Assembly: GCF_003816055.1 (NCBI RefSeq)
Contig: NZ_CP033906.1
Span: 248,001-312,000 of the forward strand
Reading direction: 5' to 3'
From: Bacillus sp. FJAT-42376
GTDB taxonomy: Bacteria; Bacillota; Bacilli; Bacillales; Bacillaceae
DNA length: 64,000 nt
Shown here: in pieces, positions 46,781 through 55,734 of the stretch
Layout of the letters: each line of letters starts with the position of its first letter
Numbering within the stretch: position 1 is the first letter of the stretch
Program-made: the position numbers and the translations under genes
The notes under the pieces: generated by a model
The model's input: the letters and a program-made list of their open reading frames with translations, nothing else
What the model was told of the DNA's origin: nothing
Database searches by the model: none

Positions 46781-48202
46781 TTATTGTTTTACGTAATCAA
46801 GCGGGTTTTGCAGATTTCCATTTTTGTATACTTCAAAATGAAGATGCATTCCGGTGGAACGTCCGGTCGAGCCCATCACCGCAATTTTAGAGCCCTTCTG
46901 TACCGTTTCACCTTCTGAAACAGAGATGGAATCCAAATGAGCATACACCGTTTTCATGCCATTTTGATGATCGATTTCAATCTTATTCCCGTAAGCCCCG
47001 CTGTTTCCGGCAAAAACAACCTTTCCGTTGTCTGCAGCTTTAATCGTCCGGTCCTGCACGCCGGAAATGTCGATTCCTTTATGGGCACGGCCCCAGCGCT
47101 GGCCTTTTTTACTCGTAATCTGACCGCCCATCGCAGGCCAGCTCAAGGATCCTTCCCCTTTGGAAAATTCTTTCGTTCCAATTTGAATGATCTGTTTGAC
47201 GGGATCCTTTCGTTTTTCATCCTTTACCGTGGTTTTGCCTGCCACACTTCCATTTACTTTCGTATAAACGTATTCACGAAGCGCTTCACCCGGTTCTCCT
47301 TTTTGAGAAATACTCTCCTCGCCCTTTGGAAGATCACCGTTTTCCTGTTTTTCCTCTTCAAAAGCAATCGGCTCAACGTTTGATGATTCTTCCGTCACTT
47401 TCACTTCCATAAAAGGTTTTGACACAAGAACCTTCAATTTATCGCCCGTCTTGATGGAAAGGCGCGGATCCATGCCGCCGTTCAGCTTCAGAAGCTCATC
47501 CGCTGACAGACCGAAATCACGCGCGATGGTTTCGAATGTATCCCCCTCTTCAACGCTGTAAAGGGACTCTTCTTTTGTTCCATTCTTAAGTGCATCCAGT
47601 CCCTGACCGGTATTCCGAATCTCTTCCGGCTTCACGTTCTGCTCCTTGATTTCAGGGGGAGCGGAATAGGTAATATCCGTGATGCGTGATTCGCCTTCTT
47701 GAATCGGTTCAAATTCCTTGCCGCTTCTTTGATGCTCTTCAAAAGCCTTCAGCTGCTCTTCCGGTATGAATCCGGTCAAGTAGGCTCTTAAGCTTTGCTC
47801 CGCTTCTTCCTTCGAGTTAAAAGAAGCCGCCGTTTTCCCGCCGATTACGATGGAATAAGCCTTCGCCTCCACTTTCAGCTGTGATTCAAGCTCCTTCTTC
47901 GCAGCTTCATTATCCGCGAACGGCCTGAACATTTGCTCCGGTACAATCTCAACGGGACCCGCGGTCAAATTCAGCCCTTTTTTCTGAATTTCGCTTCCTG
48001 CCCGTTTGACAGCCTCGGCTTCCGCCTGTTTCAGCACATCCTGGCTGTCAATCGTTCCAATCTTCTTTCCATCTATGTATAAATGATAAACGGTAGAAAC
48101 CTGCTCTTCAGCGGATGCTGCATGGGATCCAAATACAAGGGACGACACCATCACACTGCATGCAAGCGTATACTTAAACTTTGAAATGTTTGGCTTATTC
48201 AT
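46781..48202 (-). CDS. Secreted M23 peptidoglycan endopeptidase with LysM and G5 domains
   Basis: The 473-residue exported protein has a signal peptide (cleavage likely after SHAASA, about residue 31). A long helical N-terminal region follows, then a LysM domain (SVEEGDTFETIARDFGLSAD, about 216-262), a G5 domain (EYVYTKVNGSVAGKTTV, about 310-345) and a C-terminal M23 metalloprotease with HKGIDIS and HLHFEVY zinc motifs. It should bind and cut peptide cross-links. Its place upstream of walR suggests WalR control, and TGTTAT-N5-TGTGGC at about 48304 is a partial WalR-type repeat, but that is weak. Confidence 0.93.
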   Translation of the reverse strand: MNKPNISKFKYTLACSVMVSSLVFGSHAASAEEQVSTVYHLYIDGKKIGTIDSQDVLKQAEAEAVKRAGSEIQKKGLNLTAGPVEIVPEQMFRPFADNEAAKKELESQLKVEAKAYSIVIGGKTAASFNSKEEAEQSLRAYLTGFIPEEQLKAFEEHQRSGKEFEPIQEGESRITDITYSAPPEIKEQNVKPEEIRNTGQGLDALKNGTKEESLYSVEEGDTFETIARDFGLSADELLKLNGGMDPRLSIKTGDKLKVLVSKPFMEVKVTEESSNVEPIAFEEEKQENGDLPKGEESISQKGEPGEALREYVYTKVNGSVAGKTTVKDEKRKDPVKQIIQIGTKEFSKGEGSLSWPAMGGQITSKKGQRWGRAHKGIDISGVQDRTIKAADNGKVVFAGNSGAYGNKIEIDHQNGMKTVYAHLDSISVSEGETVQKGSKIAVMGSTGRSTGMHLHFEVYKNGNLQNPLDYVKQ

Positions 48203-48423
48203 AGAAAAAATCCTCCTGAAGGCTATTCAACGCACCCTTCTCAAAAAGGCACCCGTTTAAGATAGCACAGACTTCCTAAACCTCGTCCAATTCTCTTCCA
48301 ATTGTTATAGGATTGTGGCTGAATTGTTATAAACAGGATGACTTTTGTAACAATGCGGGTATAATTTAACAGCTTTGCCAGTGGGACTTAAGACATTGCA
48401 GTTGAACGAAGGGAGGAGAGAGG

Positions 48424-48756
48424 ATGAAGACAAGCATCCCTGTTATCATCCTATTCCTTGTTTGTTTATGGCTTCTATTTGCCTTGCCTTTTAATCAATG
48501 GCTGATTTTTACCCTGCTTCTTGTTCCCCTTTTCTTCTTGACTCTTGCCATATCAAAGGGAGCAAAGAATTATTGGATTTCCATCCCTTTCAACACGGGA
48601 CTTGGGTTTCTGTTTGTTTTTTGGACAAACAAGCTTATTGGGTTATTTTCAAATGGAGCGGCTTATGTTCAACTTTTCTTAACCAGTCTGATTTTGCTCA
48701 TCAGCAGAATCATGGCGGACAATGGGGAAGATGAGGATGAGAAGCGGAAAAAATAA
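48424..48756 (+). CDS. Small membrane protein of unknown function
   Basis: The 110-residue protein has four hydrophobic segments (for example IPVIILFLVCLWLLFALPF and NTGLGFLFVFWTNKLIG) and a charged tail (GEDEDEKRKK). GGGAGGAGAGG precedes the ATG. It is divergent from the M23 gene and convergent with the tRNA cluster. I do not recognise the family. Confidence 0.7.
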   Translation: MKTSIPVIILFLVCLWLLFALPFNQWLIFTLLLVPLFFLTLAISKGAKNYWISIPFNTGLGFLFVFWTNKLIGLFSNGAAYVQLFLTSLILLISRIMADNGEDEDEKRKK

Positions 48757-48787
48757 AAAAGACACATTCCACCGGGAACATGTCTTT
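48753..48787. terminator. Bidirectional terminator of the tRNA cluster and small membrane protein
   Basis: AAAGACA..TTCC pairs with GGAA..TGTCTTT, with A- and T-runs at the ends. Confidence 0.8.
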
Positions 48788-48790
48788 GGA

Positions 48791-48863
48791 TGGCTTGGGA
48801 CGGAATCGAACCGCCGACACATGGATTTTCAGTCCATTGCTCTACCGACTGAGCTACCAAGCC
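48791..48863 (-). tRNA. tRNA-Phe (GAA)
   Basis: A cloverleaf reads GGCTTGG...CCAAGCC with anticodon GAA and T-loop GGTTCGATTCC. CCA is not encoded. Confidence 0.97.
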
Positions 48864-48915
48864 AAACTAAATTCAGTTTTTAATCGCCATTTTATATGTA
48901 CTGTAAAAAAGTAAA

Positions 48916-48992
48916 TGGCGGTCCGGACGGGACTCGAACCCGCGACCTCCTGCGTGACAGGCAGGCATTCTAACCAACTGAACTACCGGACC
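48916..48992 (-). tRNA. tRNA-Asp (GTC)
   Basis: Acceptor GGTCCGG/CCGGACC, anticodon GTC, T-loop GGTTCGAGTCC, with encoded CCA. Confidence 0.97.
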
Positions 48993-49008
48993 AAAAAGGA
49001 TATGTAAA

Positions 49009-49083
49009 TGGTGACCCGTACGGGATTCGAACCCGTGTTACCGCCGTGAAAGGGCGGTGTCTTAACCGCTTGACCAACGGGCC
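49009..49083 (-). tRNA. tRNA-Glu (TTC)
   Basis: Acceptor GGCCCGT/ACGGGTC, anticodon TTC, T-loop GGTTCGAATCC, with encoded CCA. Confidence 0.97.
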
Positions 49084-49096
49084 AATATTTTAGAGA

Positions 49097-49169
49097 TGAG
49101 CCATGAAGGACTCGAACCTTCGACCCTCTGATTAAAAGTCAGATGCTCTACCGACTGAGCTAATGGCTC
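49097..49169 (-). tRNA. tRNA-Lys (TTT)
   Basis: Acceptor GAGCCAT/ATGGCTC, anticodon TTT, T-loop GGTTCGAGTCC; no encoded CCA. It is first of the Lys-Glu-Asp-Phe cluster, the order of trnY in B. subtilis. Confidence 0.97.
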
Positions 49170-49512
49170 CTTATGTTACCGTGCTGCCACTTTAAACTCA
49201 GTATCAGAGCGCCTCAGCGACGTTTTTAATAATAGCATGGAAAGATAGTATAAGACAATAGTTTTTTTACAAAAATGACAAAATAATTTTCGTCATTACA
49301 TAATTCGATCGCATTCATGTTTTATTATGCTGTTTAACAGCGGGGAAGTCTATATCTTTTTAGGACATTCAACGCTTTTTATCGGGGTTATGGGAGATTC
49401 ATTTTTTATCGGTCGCCCCGCTGCAGCTGCCAGACACTAATCCCCGCTATTCATCAACCCTGTTGGCTTATATAAAAAAAGAGAAGCCTGCTGGCTCCTC
49501 TTTTTCCATCTA
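49170..49512. other. Gap between tRNA-Lys and purA
   Basis: It holds the purA terminator (49474-49505) and presumably the tRNA promoter; no gene is visible. Confidence 0.5.
49474..49505 (-). terminator. Terminator of purA
   Basis: AAAAGAG..AGCC pairs with GGCT..CTCTTTT, 8 bases past the purA stop. Confidence 0.85.
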
Positions 49513-50805
49513 TTAATTTGCGCGGTATACGCTTCTCAGCACATTTGTTTGAGAACGGTCCGGTCCGACAGAGAAGATGGAAAGCGGAATACCTGTCAGC
49601 TGGGATACACGCTCAAGGTAGTGGCGGGCATTCTCCGGAAGATCCTCCAGTGTTTTCGCTCCTGTAATGTCCTCTGTCCAGCCTGGAAGCTCTTCGTAGA
49701 CTGGCTCACAGTCTGCCAGTTCCTTCAGGCTTGCAGGGAAGTGCTCGATGACTTCGCCTTTGTAGCGGTAGGCAACACAGATTTTCAGGGTTTCGATGCC
49801 TGTCAGCACGTCAATGGAGTTCAGGGAAAGATCTGTAATTCCGCTGACACGGCGGGCATGGCGGACAACGACGCTGTCGAACCAGCCTACACGGCGCGGA
49901 CGGCCTGTTGTTGTCCCGTACTCGCGGCCGACCTCACGGATTTGATGGCCGATTTCATTATCCAATTCAGTAGGGAAAGGACCGTCTCCAACGCGGGTTG
50001 TGTACGCTTTGGAAACGCCCACTACATGGTTGATTTTCGTCGGGCCTACGCCTGAACCGATTGTTACGCCTCCCGCTACCGGGTTAGAAGACGTAACAAA
50101 TGGATACGTACCCTGGTCGATATCGAGCATAACGCCTTGAGCCCCCTCAAACAGCACACGGCGGCCTTCATCCAGTGCATCGTTCAGAACAACGGATGTA
50201 TCACACACGTACTTTTTGATTTGCTGGCCGTATTCGTAGTATTCATTCAGAATATCCTCGATTTTAAAGCCTTCAACTTCGTACATTTTTTCGAATAGAC
50301 GATTTTTTTCTTCAAGATTACGGGCAAGCTTCTCTTCAAACGAATCTCGGTCAAGAAGGTCTGCAATCCGGATTCCGATTCGCGCTGCTTTATCCATATA
50401 AGCAGGGCCGATTCCTTTTTTCGTCGTACCAATTTTGTTTGCACCTTTCCGGTCTTCTTCCACAGCATCAAGTTTCAGGTGATAAGGAAGAATCACGTGC
50501 GCGCGGTTGCTGATTCTCAGGTTGTCTGTGCTGACCCCTTTGTCATGAAGATAGGCAAGCTCTTGAACAAGTGCTTTCGGATCAACAACCATCCCGTTGC
50601 CGATGACACAGATTTTATCCTTATAAAAAATACCGGATGGAATTAAGTGAAGCTTATATGTGACTCCGCCAAATTTAATCGTGTGACCTGCATTGTTTCC
50701 GCCTTGATAGCGGGCAATTACTTCTGCGTTCTCAGAGAGGAAATCGGTAATTTTCCCTTTTCCTTCATCTCCCCACTGCGTTCCAACTACAACTGCTGAA
50801 GACAT
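49513..50805 (-). CDS. purA: Adenylosuccinate synthetase
   Basis: The 430-residue enzyme joins IMP and aspartate, using GTP, in the first step from IMP to AMP. It has the start motif [17 protein letters not shown] (Asp and His catalytic), the GTP/IMP loop GNNAGHTI and the [10 protein letters not shown]-terminal motif. Length is normal. It is preceded by a sigma-A promoter and a PurBox-like sequence, so PurR probably represses it when purines are plentiful. In B. subtilis purA sits directly beside dnaC; here 10.9 kb separate them. Confidence 0.98.
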   Translation of the reverse strand: MSSAVVVGTQWGDEGKGKITDFLSENAEVIARYQGGNNAGHTIKFGGVTYKLHLIPSGIFYKDKICVIGNGMVVDPKALVQELAYLHDKGVSTDNLRISNRAHVILPYHLKLDAVEEDRKGANKIGTTKKGIGPAYMDKAARIGIRIADLLDRDSFEEKLARNLEEKNRLFEKMYEVEGFKIEDILNEYYEYGQQIKKYVCDTSVVLNDALDEGRRVLFEGAQGVMLDIDQGTYPFVTSSNPVAGGVTIGSGVGPTKINHVVGVSKAYTTRVGDGPFPTELDNEIGHQIREVGREYGTTTGRPRRVGWFDSVVVRHARRVSGITDLSLNSIDVLTGIETLKICVAYRYKGEVIEHFPASLKELADCEPVYEELPGWTEDITGAKTLEDLPENARHYLERVSQLTGIPLSIFSVGPDRSQTNVLRSVYRAN

Positions 50806-50873
50806 TTACATGCACCTCCGGATGCTTTTCCATTACGATTTTTCATTCATTATATACACTAAATCCATCCAAT

Positions 50874-50902
50874 ATTGTATCAATGGGACGAAGGAAAGTC
50901 AA
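50874..50902 (-). promoter_or_regulatory. Sigma-A promoter of purA
   Basis: Reading leftwards, TTGACT (50902-50897) and TACAAT (50879-50874) are 17 bases apart. Confidence 0.75.
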
Positions 50903-50905
50903 TTC

Positions 50906-50919
50906 ATTTCCCGAACATT
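50906..50919. promoter_or_regulatory. PurBox-like PurR site
   Basis: ATTTCCCGAACATT resembles the PurBox AWWWCCGAACWWT with one extra C, 3 bases upstream of the -35. A clear second box was not found. Confidence 0.5.
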
Positions 50920-51003
50920 CTGTATAGTATTGTTGATATTTGTTCGTGAATAGGAGAATGGATGCAGTAGAGTTACAGAGGGGTGTCTTGTTTACATAAT
51001 ATT

Positions 51004-51131
51004 GTGTCAGTCCCGCTCTCCTTCACCGCATAAGGGGACAGAGACTGCCTCTTTTAAACCATTGAGCCTGTTGGTTTTGTGAAGGATGGTGCCAGAGCTT
51101 TAGTCTGCCAGCGAATGACGGGACTGGCACC
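51004..51131. repeat. REPIN-like element, unit 3
   Basis: Ends GTGTCAGTCCC and GGGACTGGCACC. Inner CTTCACCGCA, GGGGACAGAG and GGTGCCAGAGCTTTAG are shared with the pair at 1750-2002. Confidence 0.8.
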
Positions 51132-51262
51132 ATGCCAGTCCCCTTATGCTTCACCGCAGTCGGGGACAGAGGCTGGTTGGACTTGAGACCTTGATAAATA
51201 TGGATTTGAAAGAGGCTGTGCCGGAGGTTTAGTGCTTTAGCAGAGTGCGGGTCAGTCCCCAT
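51132..51262. repeat. REPIN-like element, unit 4
   Basis: It begins ATGCCAGTCCCC directly after unit 3 and ends AGAGTGCGGGTCAGTCCCC, a different terminal sequence, so it is a mixed-subtype unit. Confidence 0.75.
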
Positions 51263-51338
51263 CCCCTAACAACCTTCCGCTATTTTCAAAAAAATCTTCT
51301 TGCTTATTCCAATATCAGGCGATTATAATACAGGTGAA

Positions 51339-51352
51339 CGAAAGCGCTTTCG
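51339..51352. promoter_or_regulatory. LacI-type operator at the regulator gene
   Basis: CGAAAGCGCTTTCG is a perfect palindrome just before the LacI gene, matching three operators downstream; it also resembles a cre site. Confidence 0.75.
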
Positions 51353-51369
51353 AAAAAGAGGAGAATAGG

Positions 51370-52380
51370 ATGACCACGATTTACGATGTAGCAAAAAAGG
51401 CTGGGGTGTCCAGCACCACCGTTTCAAAGGCCCTGAATAATTACCCCGATGTCAGCGAAAAAACGAAGAAAGTCATTTTATCGGTTGCTGCGGAAATGGG
51501 GTATCTGCCTAACTCCCATGCCCAATCACTATCCACTAAAAAAACCTGGTCTTTTGGAGTCATGTTTACAGAGGATAATGGAGTGGGAATGAAGCACCCA
51601 TTTTTCAATGCTGTGATTGAGAGCTTCCGCAAACACGCTGAAAATGAAGGGTATGACCTGATTTTCCCATCCAGAAATCTGCGCAACAGGAATACATCCT
51701 ACCTGGAGCATTTTCAGTACCGGGGTGTAGATGGAATCATTATTATTTGTTCTGATCAGCATGATCCGCAGGTGCTTGAAATTCTGGATAGTGAGATTCC
51801 CATTGTTGTCATTGATATGAACAATGTGAAAAGCAGTGTGGTCTACTCTGATAATGAAGCAGGCGGAGAGATGGCTGTCGATTATCTGTATTCATTGGGA
51901 CACAGCAAAATTGCCCATATTTCGGGAATGGCCGATTCGTTCATCGGAAAAGCAAGAATTATGGGATACAAGAAAGCCATGCAAAAGCGCAATCTCTCTA
52001 TTCCAAGAGGATACATGGTGGACGGCGGATTGTTTTCCATTGAAGAAGGAAAGGCAGCAATGAAGAAATTGCTGAAACTGAAAAATCGCCCTACTGCTGT
52101 ATTTGCCGCGGGTGACCAAATGGCCATTGGAGCAATGGAAGCCATTAAAGAGAAAGGCTTATCGGTTCCAGAGGACATTTCCATCATCGGTTTTGATGAC
52201 ATTGACATGGCAGGCTATGTTACGCCCAAACTCTCCACGATTAAACAAGATACAGACGCTATTGGGAAACAGGCGGCAGAGCTTCTTGTCCGACAGATTA
52301 TCCAAAAAAAGAAATCGATTACGGCTGCTATGATTCCTGTATCGCTAATTGAGCGAGAATCCTGCAGATCGGTGACATGA
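51370..52380 (+). CDS. LacI-family repressor of the beta-glucan operon
   Basis: The 336-residue repressor has the N-terminal helix-turn-helix TIYDVAKKAGVSSTTVSKALN (residues 3-20 shown in part) and a periplasmic-binding-protein-like sugar sensor (GVDGIIIICS, IIGFDDIDMAGYVTPKLSTI). Its own promoter and the next gene's upstream region carry the operators CGAAAGCGCTTTCG and CGAAACCGCTTTCG, so it probably represses both and is released by a beta-glucoside. ATG at 51370 follows AGAGGAG; an upstream ATG at 51334 overlaps the operator. Confidence 0.92.
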   Translation: MTTIYDVAKKAGVSSTTVSKALNNYPDVSEKTKKVILSVAAEMGYLPNSHAQSLSTKKTWSFGVMFTEDNGVGMKHPFFNAVIESFRKHAENEGYDLIFPSRNLRNRNTSYLEHFQYRGVDGIIIICSDQHDPQVLEILDSEIPIVVIDMNNVKSSVVYSDNEAGGEMAVDYLYSLGHSKIAHISGMADSFIGKARIMGYKKAMQKRNLSIPRGYMVDGGLFSIEEGKAAMKKLLKLKNRPTAVFAAGDQMAIGAMEAIKEKGLSVPEDISIIGFDDIDMAGYVTPKLSTIKQDTDAIGKQAAELLVRQIIQKKKSITAAMIPVSLIERESCRSVT

Positions 52381-52397
52381 TTTTTTTTAACCTTATT

Positions 52398-52411
52398 TGA
52401 AACCGCTTTCT
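52398..52411. promoter_or_regulatory. Operator 1 before the binding-protein gene
   Basis: TGAAACCGCTTTCT overlaps a likely -35 TTGAAA (52397-52402), with TCTATT 17 bases downstream. Confidence 0.65.
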
Positions 52412-52439
52412 ATTAAACTTCTATTTTTTTTACTTAAAA

Positions 52440-52453
52440 CGAAACCGCTTTCG
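52440..52453. promoter_or_regulatory. Operator 2 before the binding-protein gene
   Basis: CGAAACCGCTTTCG differs from the operator before the regulator only at one base. Confidence 0.75.
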
Positions 52454-52481
52454 AAACTCGGTTTATTTTTTAACAGCAAAA

Positions 52482-52495
52482 CGAAACCGCTTTCG
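52482..52495. promoter_or_regulatory. Operator 3 before the binding-protein gene
   Basis: CGAAACCGCTTTCG is identical to operator 2. The centres of 2 and 3 are 42 bases apart, four helical turns, and operators 1 and 2 also 42 bases. Confidence 0.75.
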
Positions 52496-52544
52496 AAATT
52501 GGCTATATGAATGAATCATCCTAAAAAATAAGAAAAGGGGCTTT

Positions 52545-53861
52545 ATGATGAAGAAAACTCTTAGTATTTTCTTATCGCTTGTACTGCTGATTGGAATTCT
52601 TGCAGGCTGCTCAGATTCCAAAAGTGCAAGCGGCACAAAAGGCGGAAAAGACGTAGATTTGAGAATTTGGTCTTTTACAGATGAACTAAAAAAACCGATT
52701 AAAACATTTGAGGAAAAGAACGGCGTAAAGGTGGAGCTGACCATTGTTCCAATCGCTGACTATCCTACAAAGCTTAAGCCTGTTCTTGAAAGCGGAGTCG
52801 GTGCTCCCGATGTATTTACGGGTGAGCTTGCTTTTATTAAACAATGGGTGGATGCAGGATATTGGGAAAACCTTTCTAAATCTCCATATGACGCTGAAAA
52901 GCTGTCAGATCAGTACATCCCTTATGTATTTGATATGGGGAAAGACAAAGATGGAAATGTCAGAGCCCTTTCCTGGCAGACGACTCCAGGGGGAATTTAT
53001 TATAAGCGCAGTATTGCAAAAGAAGTTCTTGGAACAGACGATCCTGCCGAAGTAGGCAAAATGATGTCATCTATGGACAGCGTGTTTGAAACAGCGGAAA
53101 AAATGAAAGCAAAAGGGTACCGTATGTTCCCGGATGAAGGCGCAATCCGCTGGTTTGCTCAAGGCGATGCCCCTGAACCGTGGGTGAATGATAAAAAAGA
53201 ATTGACGCTGACAGACCGGAAAATTGAGTTTATGGATTATGCAAAGGAATTGAAGAAGAACGGCTACACCGCGAATGCTGCAGAGTGGTCTCCATCCTGG
53301 TTCGAATCAATGGATAAAGCCGTCAAAGTAAAAGAAAACGGAAAAACCGTTGAAACGAATGTGTTCTCCTATGTCCTTCCTACTTGGGGTCTTCATAGTG
53401 TTTTGAAAACCAATGTAAAAAAATCCACTGGTGACTGGGCCGTAACAAGCGGACCAAGCCCATATTTCTGGGGCGGTTCATGGCTTGGTGTGTACAGCAA
53501 ATCAAAGAATAAGGAACTGGCTTACGATTTTGTCAAAATGATGACGCAGGATAAAGATTTCCTTAAAGGCTGGGCAAAAGAAACAGGAGATGTGCTGTCC
53601 TATCTTCCGGTAACCGATGAAATCAAAGGTGATTTCAAAGACGAGTTCCTCGGCGGGCAAAACAACTATCAATTCTTCCTTGACCAGGCTCACAATATTA
53701 AGCCTGGAATCGTGACGAAGTACGATCAGCAGCTTGATACCCTTTATGGAAATGCGGTTAAGGAATATACAGATGGCAAAAAATCAAAAGACCAGGCCAT
53801 TAAAGAGTTTTATATGAAAGCGAAAAATGCGTATCCGGACTTAACGGTTCCAAATAAGTGA
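52545..53861 (+). CDS. Oligosaccharide ABC importer, binding lipoprotein
   Basis: The 438-residue protein has the lipobox ILAGC (cysteine at residue 22) and an extracellular-solute-binding family 1 fold (LRIWSFTDELKKPIKTFEEKN is its first strand-helix, given in part). Given the GH1 and GH16 genes downstream, the ligand is probably a beta-1,3-gluco-oligosaccharide. AGGGG precedes the tandem ATG. Three LacI operators control it. A hairpin without T-run follows the stop and may favour this part of the mRNA. Confidence 0.9.
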   Translation: MMKKTLSIFLSLVLLIGILAGCSDSKSASGTKGGKDVDLRIWSFTDELKKPIKTFEEKNGVKVELTIVPIADYPTKLKPVLESGVGAPDVFTGELAFIKQWVDAGYWENLSKSPYDAEKLSDQYIPYVFDMGKDKDGNVRALSWQTTPGGIYYKRSIAKEVLGTDDPAEVGKMMSSMDSVFETAEKMKAKGYRMFPDEGAIRWFAQGDAPEPWVNDKKELTLTDRKIEFMDYAKELKKNGYTANAAEWSPSWFESMDKAVKVKENGKTVETNVFSYVLPTWGLHSVLKTNVKKSTGDWAVTSGPSPYFWGGSWLGVYSKSKNKELAYDFVKMMTQDKDFLKGWAKETGDVLSYLPVTDEIKGDFKDEFLGGQNNYQFFLDQAHNIKPGIVTKYDQQLDTLYGNAVKEYTDGKKSKDQAIKEFYMKAKNAYPDLTVPNK

Positions 53862-53867
53862 TAGCAG

Positions 53868-53897
53868 CAAGCGGCTTAACAGGCTTTAGGCCGCTTG
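53868..53897 (+). other. Intercistronic hairpin without T-run
   Basis: CAAGCGGC (53868-53875) pairs with GCCGCTTG (53890-53897), right after the binding-protein gene, as also seen in the siderophore operon. Confidence 0.65.
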
Positions 53898-53923
53898 TAC
53901 TTCTTGAAAGAGAGGGAATAAGG

Positions 53924-54823
53924 GTGAAAAATTTAAACCGGTATGGGTACTTTTTTATCGCACCGTTCTGGGTGGTCTTCCTGGTTTTCAGTATCTATCC
54001 AGTTGCGCTTACCTTTTATTACAGCTTTACGAATTATACCGGCAGCGGGACAGCAGAGGTTGTCGGACTGGCGAATTACACACGTCTATTAACAGACACC
54101 TTCTTCGTACAGGCCTTTGTAAATACACTGAAGATTTGGGGCATTAATTTCGCTTTGCAAATCGGGCTTGCACTGATTCTTGCCGCGATTTTTTCCGATA
54201 TGCGGCTGAAAATGAAGGGCCAGTCGTTTTTCCGGGCGGTTTTTTATCTCCCAAACCTGATCACAGTCAGCTCTGTTGCTCTATTATTCGGAATTCTGCT
54301 GGACTGGCAGCATGGCTCGCTGAACGTTGTTCTCATGAACCTCGGACTGATCTCTGATCCAATTAATTGGCTGAATGAACCAGCCACCGCTCAAATTTCC
54401 GTTTCCCTGATCTTAACGTGGATGTGGTTCGGACATTCGTTTATTGTCATCATGGCCGGGATTTCGGGAATCTCCACCGACTATTTCGAAGCTGCCCTGA
54501 TCGATGGGGCAAACCGCTGGCAAACACTTGTCAGCATCACCCTGCCTTTATTAAAGCCGATCCTTTTGTATATTATGATCACCTCTCTCATCGGAGGCCT
54601 GCAATTGTTTGACCTTCCTATGCTGATTACCGATGGCATCGGATCACCTGACGGGTCGCTGAATACGATGGTTCTCTATCTGTACAACCAGGCCTTTAAG
54701 TACAACAACTACGGATATGCTTCCGCAGTGGCATACGGATTGTTTATCATCACGGTCATCTTCTCTGCCGTTGTCTTCAAATCGATGTACAGCAGTGAAC
54801 GAAAACAAGCAAAGCAGGTGTAA
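53924..54823 (+). CDS. Oligosaccharide ABC importer, permease 1
   Basis: The 299-residue MalF-type permease has six membrane segments and the ATPase-contact loop EAALIDGANRWQTLVSITLP. GTG at 53924 follows AGAGGG; upstream codons belong to the hairpin. The operon has no ATPase gene, so a shared MsmX-type ATPase elsewhere must power it, as for many Bacillus sugar importers. Confidence 0.92.
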   Translation: MKNLNRYGYFFIAPFWVVFLVFSIYPVALTFYYSFTNYTGSGTAEVVGLANYTRLLTDTFFVQAFVNTLKIWGINFALQIGLALILAAIFSDMRLKMKGQSFFRAVFYLPNLITVSSVALLFGILLDWQHGSLNVVLMNLGLISDPINWLNEPATAQISVSLILTWMWFGHSFIVIMAGISGISTDYFEAALIDGANRWQTLVSITLPLLKPILLYIMITSLIGGLQLFDLPMLITDGIGSPDGSLNTMVLYLYNQAFKYNNYGYASAVAYGLFIITVIFSAVVFKSMYSSERKQAKQV

Positions 54824-54827
54824 ACAA

Positions 54828-55721
54828 ATGATTGAAACGGAAAAAACCTTAAACCCCGAATTTAAACCGAAACAAGCCGTTCTTCGGCCAAAAGGCAGCA
54901 AAGACCGGATTGTAAAAAGCATTCTTTATATCGGAATGACCGTGTTGGCAGTTGTATGCTTTGTCCCTTTTCTCATGATGCTCGTCAATGCCACCCGGTC
55001 CAATGAAGCGATTTTGACAGGATTCACTCTTGTTCCCGGGACTTCTCTTATCGAAAACTATCAAACGATGATGGATTACGTCAATGTATGGACCGGCTTT
55101 AAAAACAGTCTGTTTATCTCCGTTTTGGTTACGGTTTTGACTGGCTATTTTTCCGCGCTGACTGCGTACGGTTTTGCCTTTTACACCTTTAAGGGCAAAA
55201 ATTTCTTATTCGTCTTTATGCTCGTCATGATGATGGTGCCAGGACAGCTTGGATTGATCGGTTTCTACGAACTGTCCAAGACGCTTGGAATTCTGGATAC
55301 GTATATTCCATTAATTGTGCCGGCGATTGCCAGTCCGTTCGTTGTTTTCTTCTTGCGCCAGTATATCCTGACCACCCTGCATCCGAGTTTAATCGAAGCA
55401 GCACGAATCGACGGAGCAAATGAATTTAAAATTTTCCACATTGTCGCCCTGCCCATTATGATGCCCGCAATCGCGACCATGTCGATTTTTACCTTCATCG
55501 GATCCTGGAATAACTACATCATGCCTTTAGTGCTGATTTTTTCACCGGAAAAGTACACCCTGCCGGTATTAATGGGATTCTTAAAAGGGTCACAGGTTGC
55601 TCAAAATCTCGGATCCATGTATCTGGGCATCGCAATTTCCGTCGTACCGATTATGATTGCGTTTCTGTTCTTATCTAAATACATCATCAACAGCATCTCA
55701 GCTGGAGCCATCAAAGAATAA
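54828..55721 (+). CDS. Oligosaccharide ABC importer, permease 2
   Basis: The 297-residue MalG-type permease has a 30-residue polar N-terminus, six membrane segments and the loop EAARIDGANEFKIFHIVALP that docks the ATPase. It begins 4 bases after the stop of permease 1, with AGCAGGTG as ribosome site inside that gene, so it is translationally coupled. Confidence 0.93.
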   Translation: MIETEKTLNPEFKPKQAVLRPKGSKDRIVKSILYIGMTVLAVVCFVPFLMMLVNATRSNEAILTGFTLVPGTSLIENYQTMMDYVNVWTGFKNSLFISVLVTVLTGYFSALTAYGFAFYTFKGKNFLFVFMLVMMMVPGQLGLIGFYELSKTLGILDTYIPLIVPAIASPFVVFFLRQYILTTLHPSLIEAARIDGANEFKIFHIVALPIMMPAIATMSIFTFIGSWNNYIMPLVLIFSPEKYTLPVLMGFLKGSQVAQNLGSMYLGIAISVVPIMIAFLFLSKYIINSISAGAIKE

Positions 55722-55734
55722 GGAGTGAAGTAAA

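Noticed and set aside
48300..48360. WalR box before the M23 gene
   Set aside because: Only one half fits TGTWAH well and the orientation is unconvincing; not listed as a feature.
51004..51262. Repeated units considered as a CRISPR array
   Set aside because: Units are about 125 bases with inverted ends and no short identical repeats with unique spacers; no cas genes.
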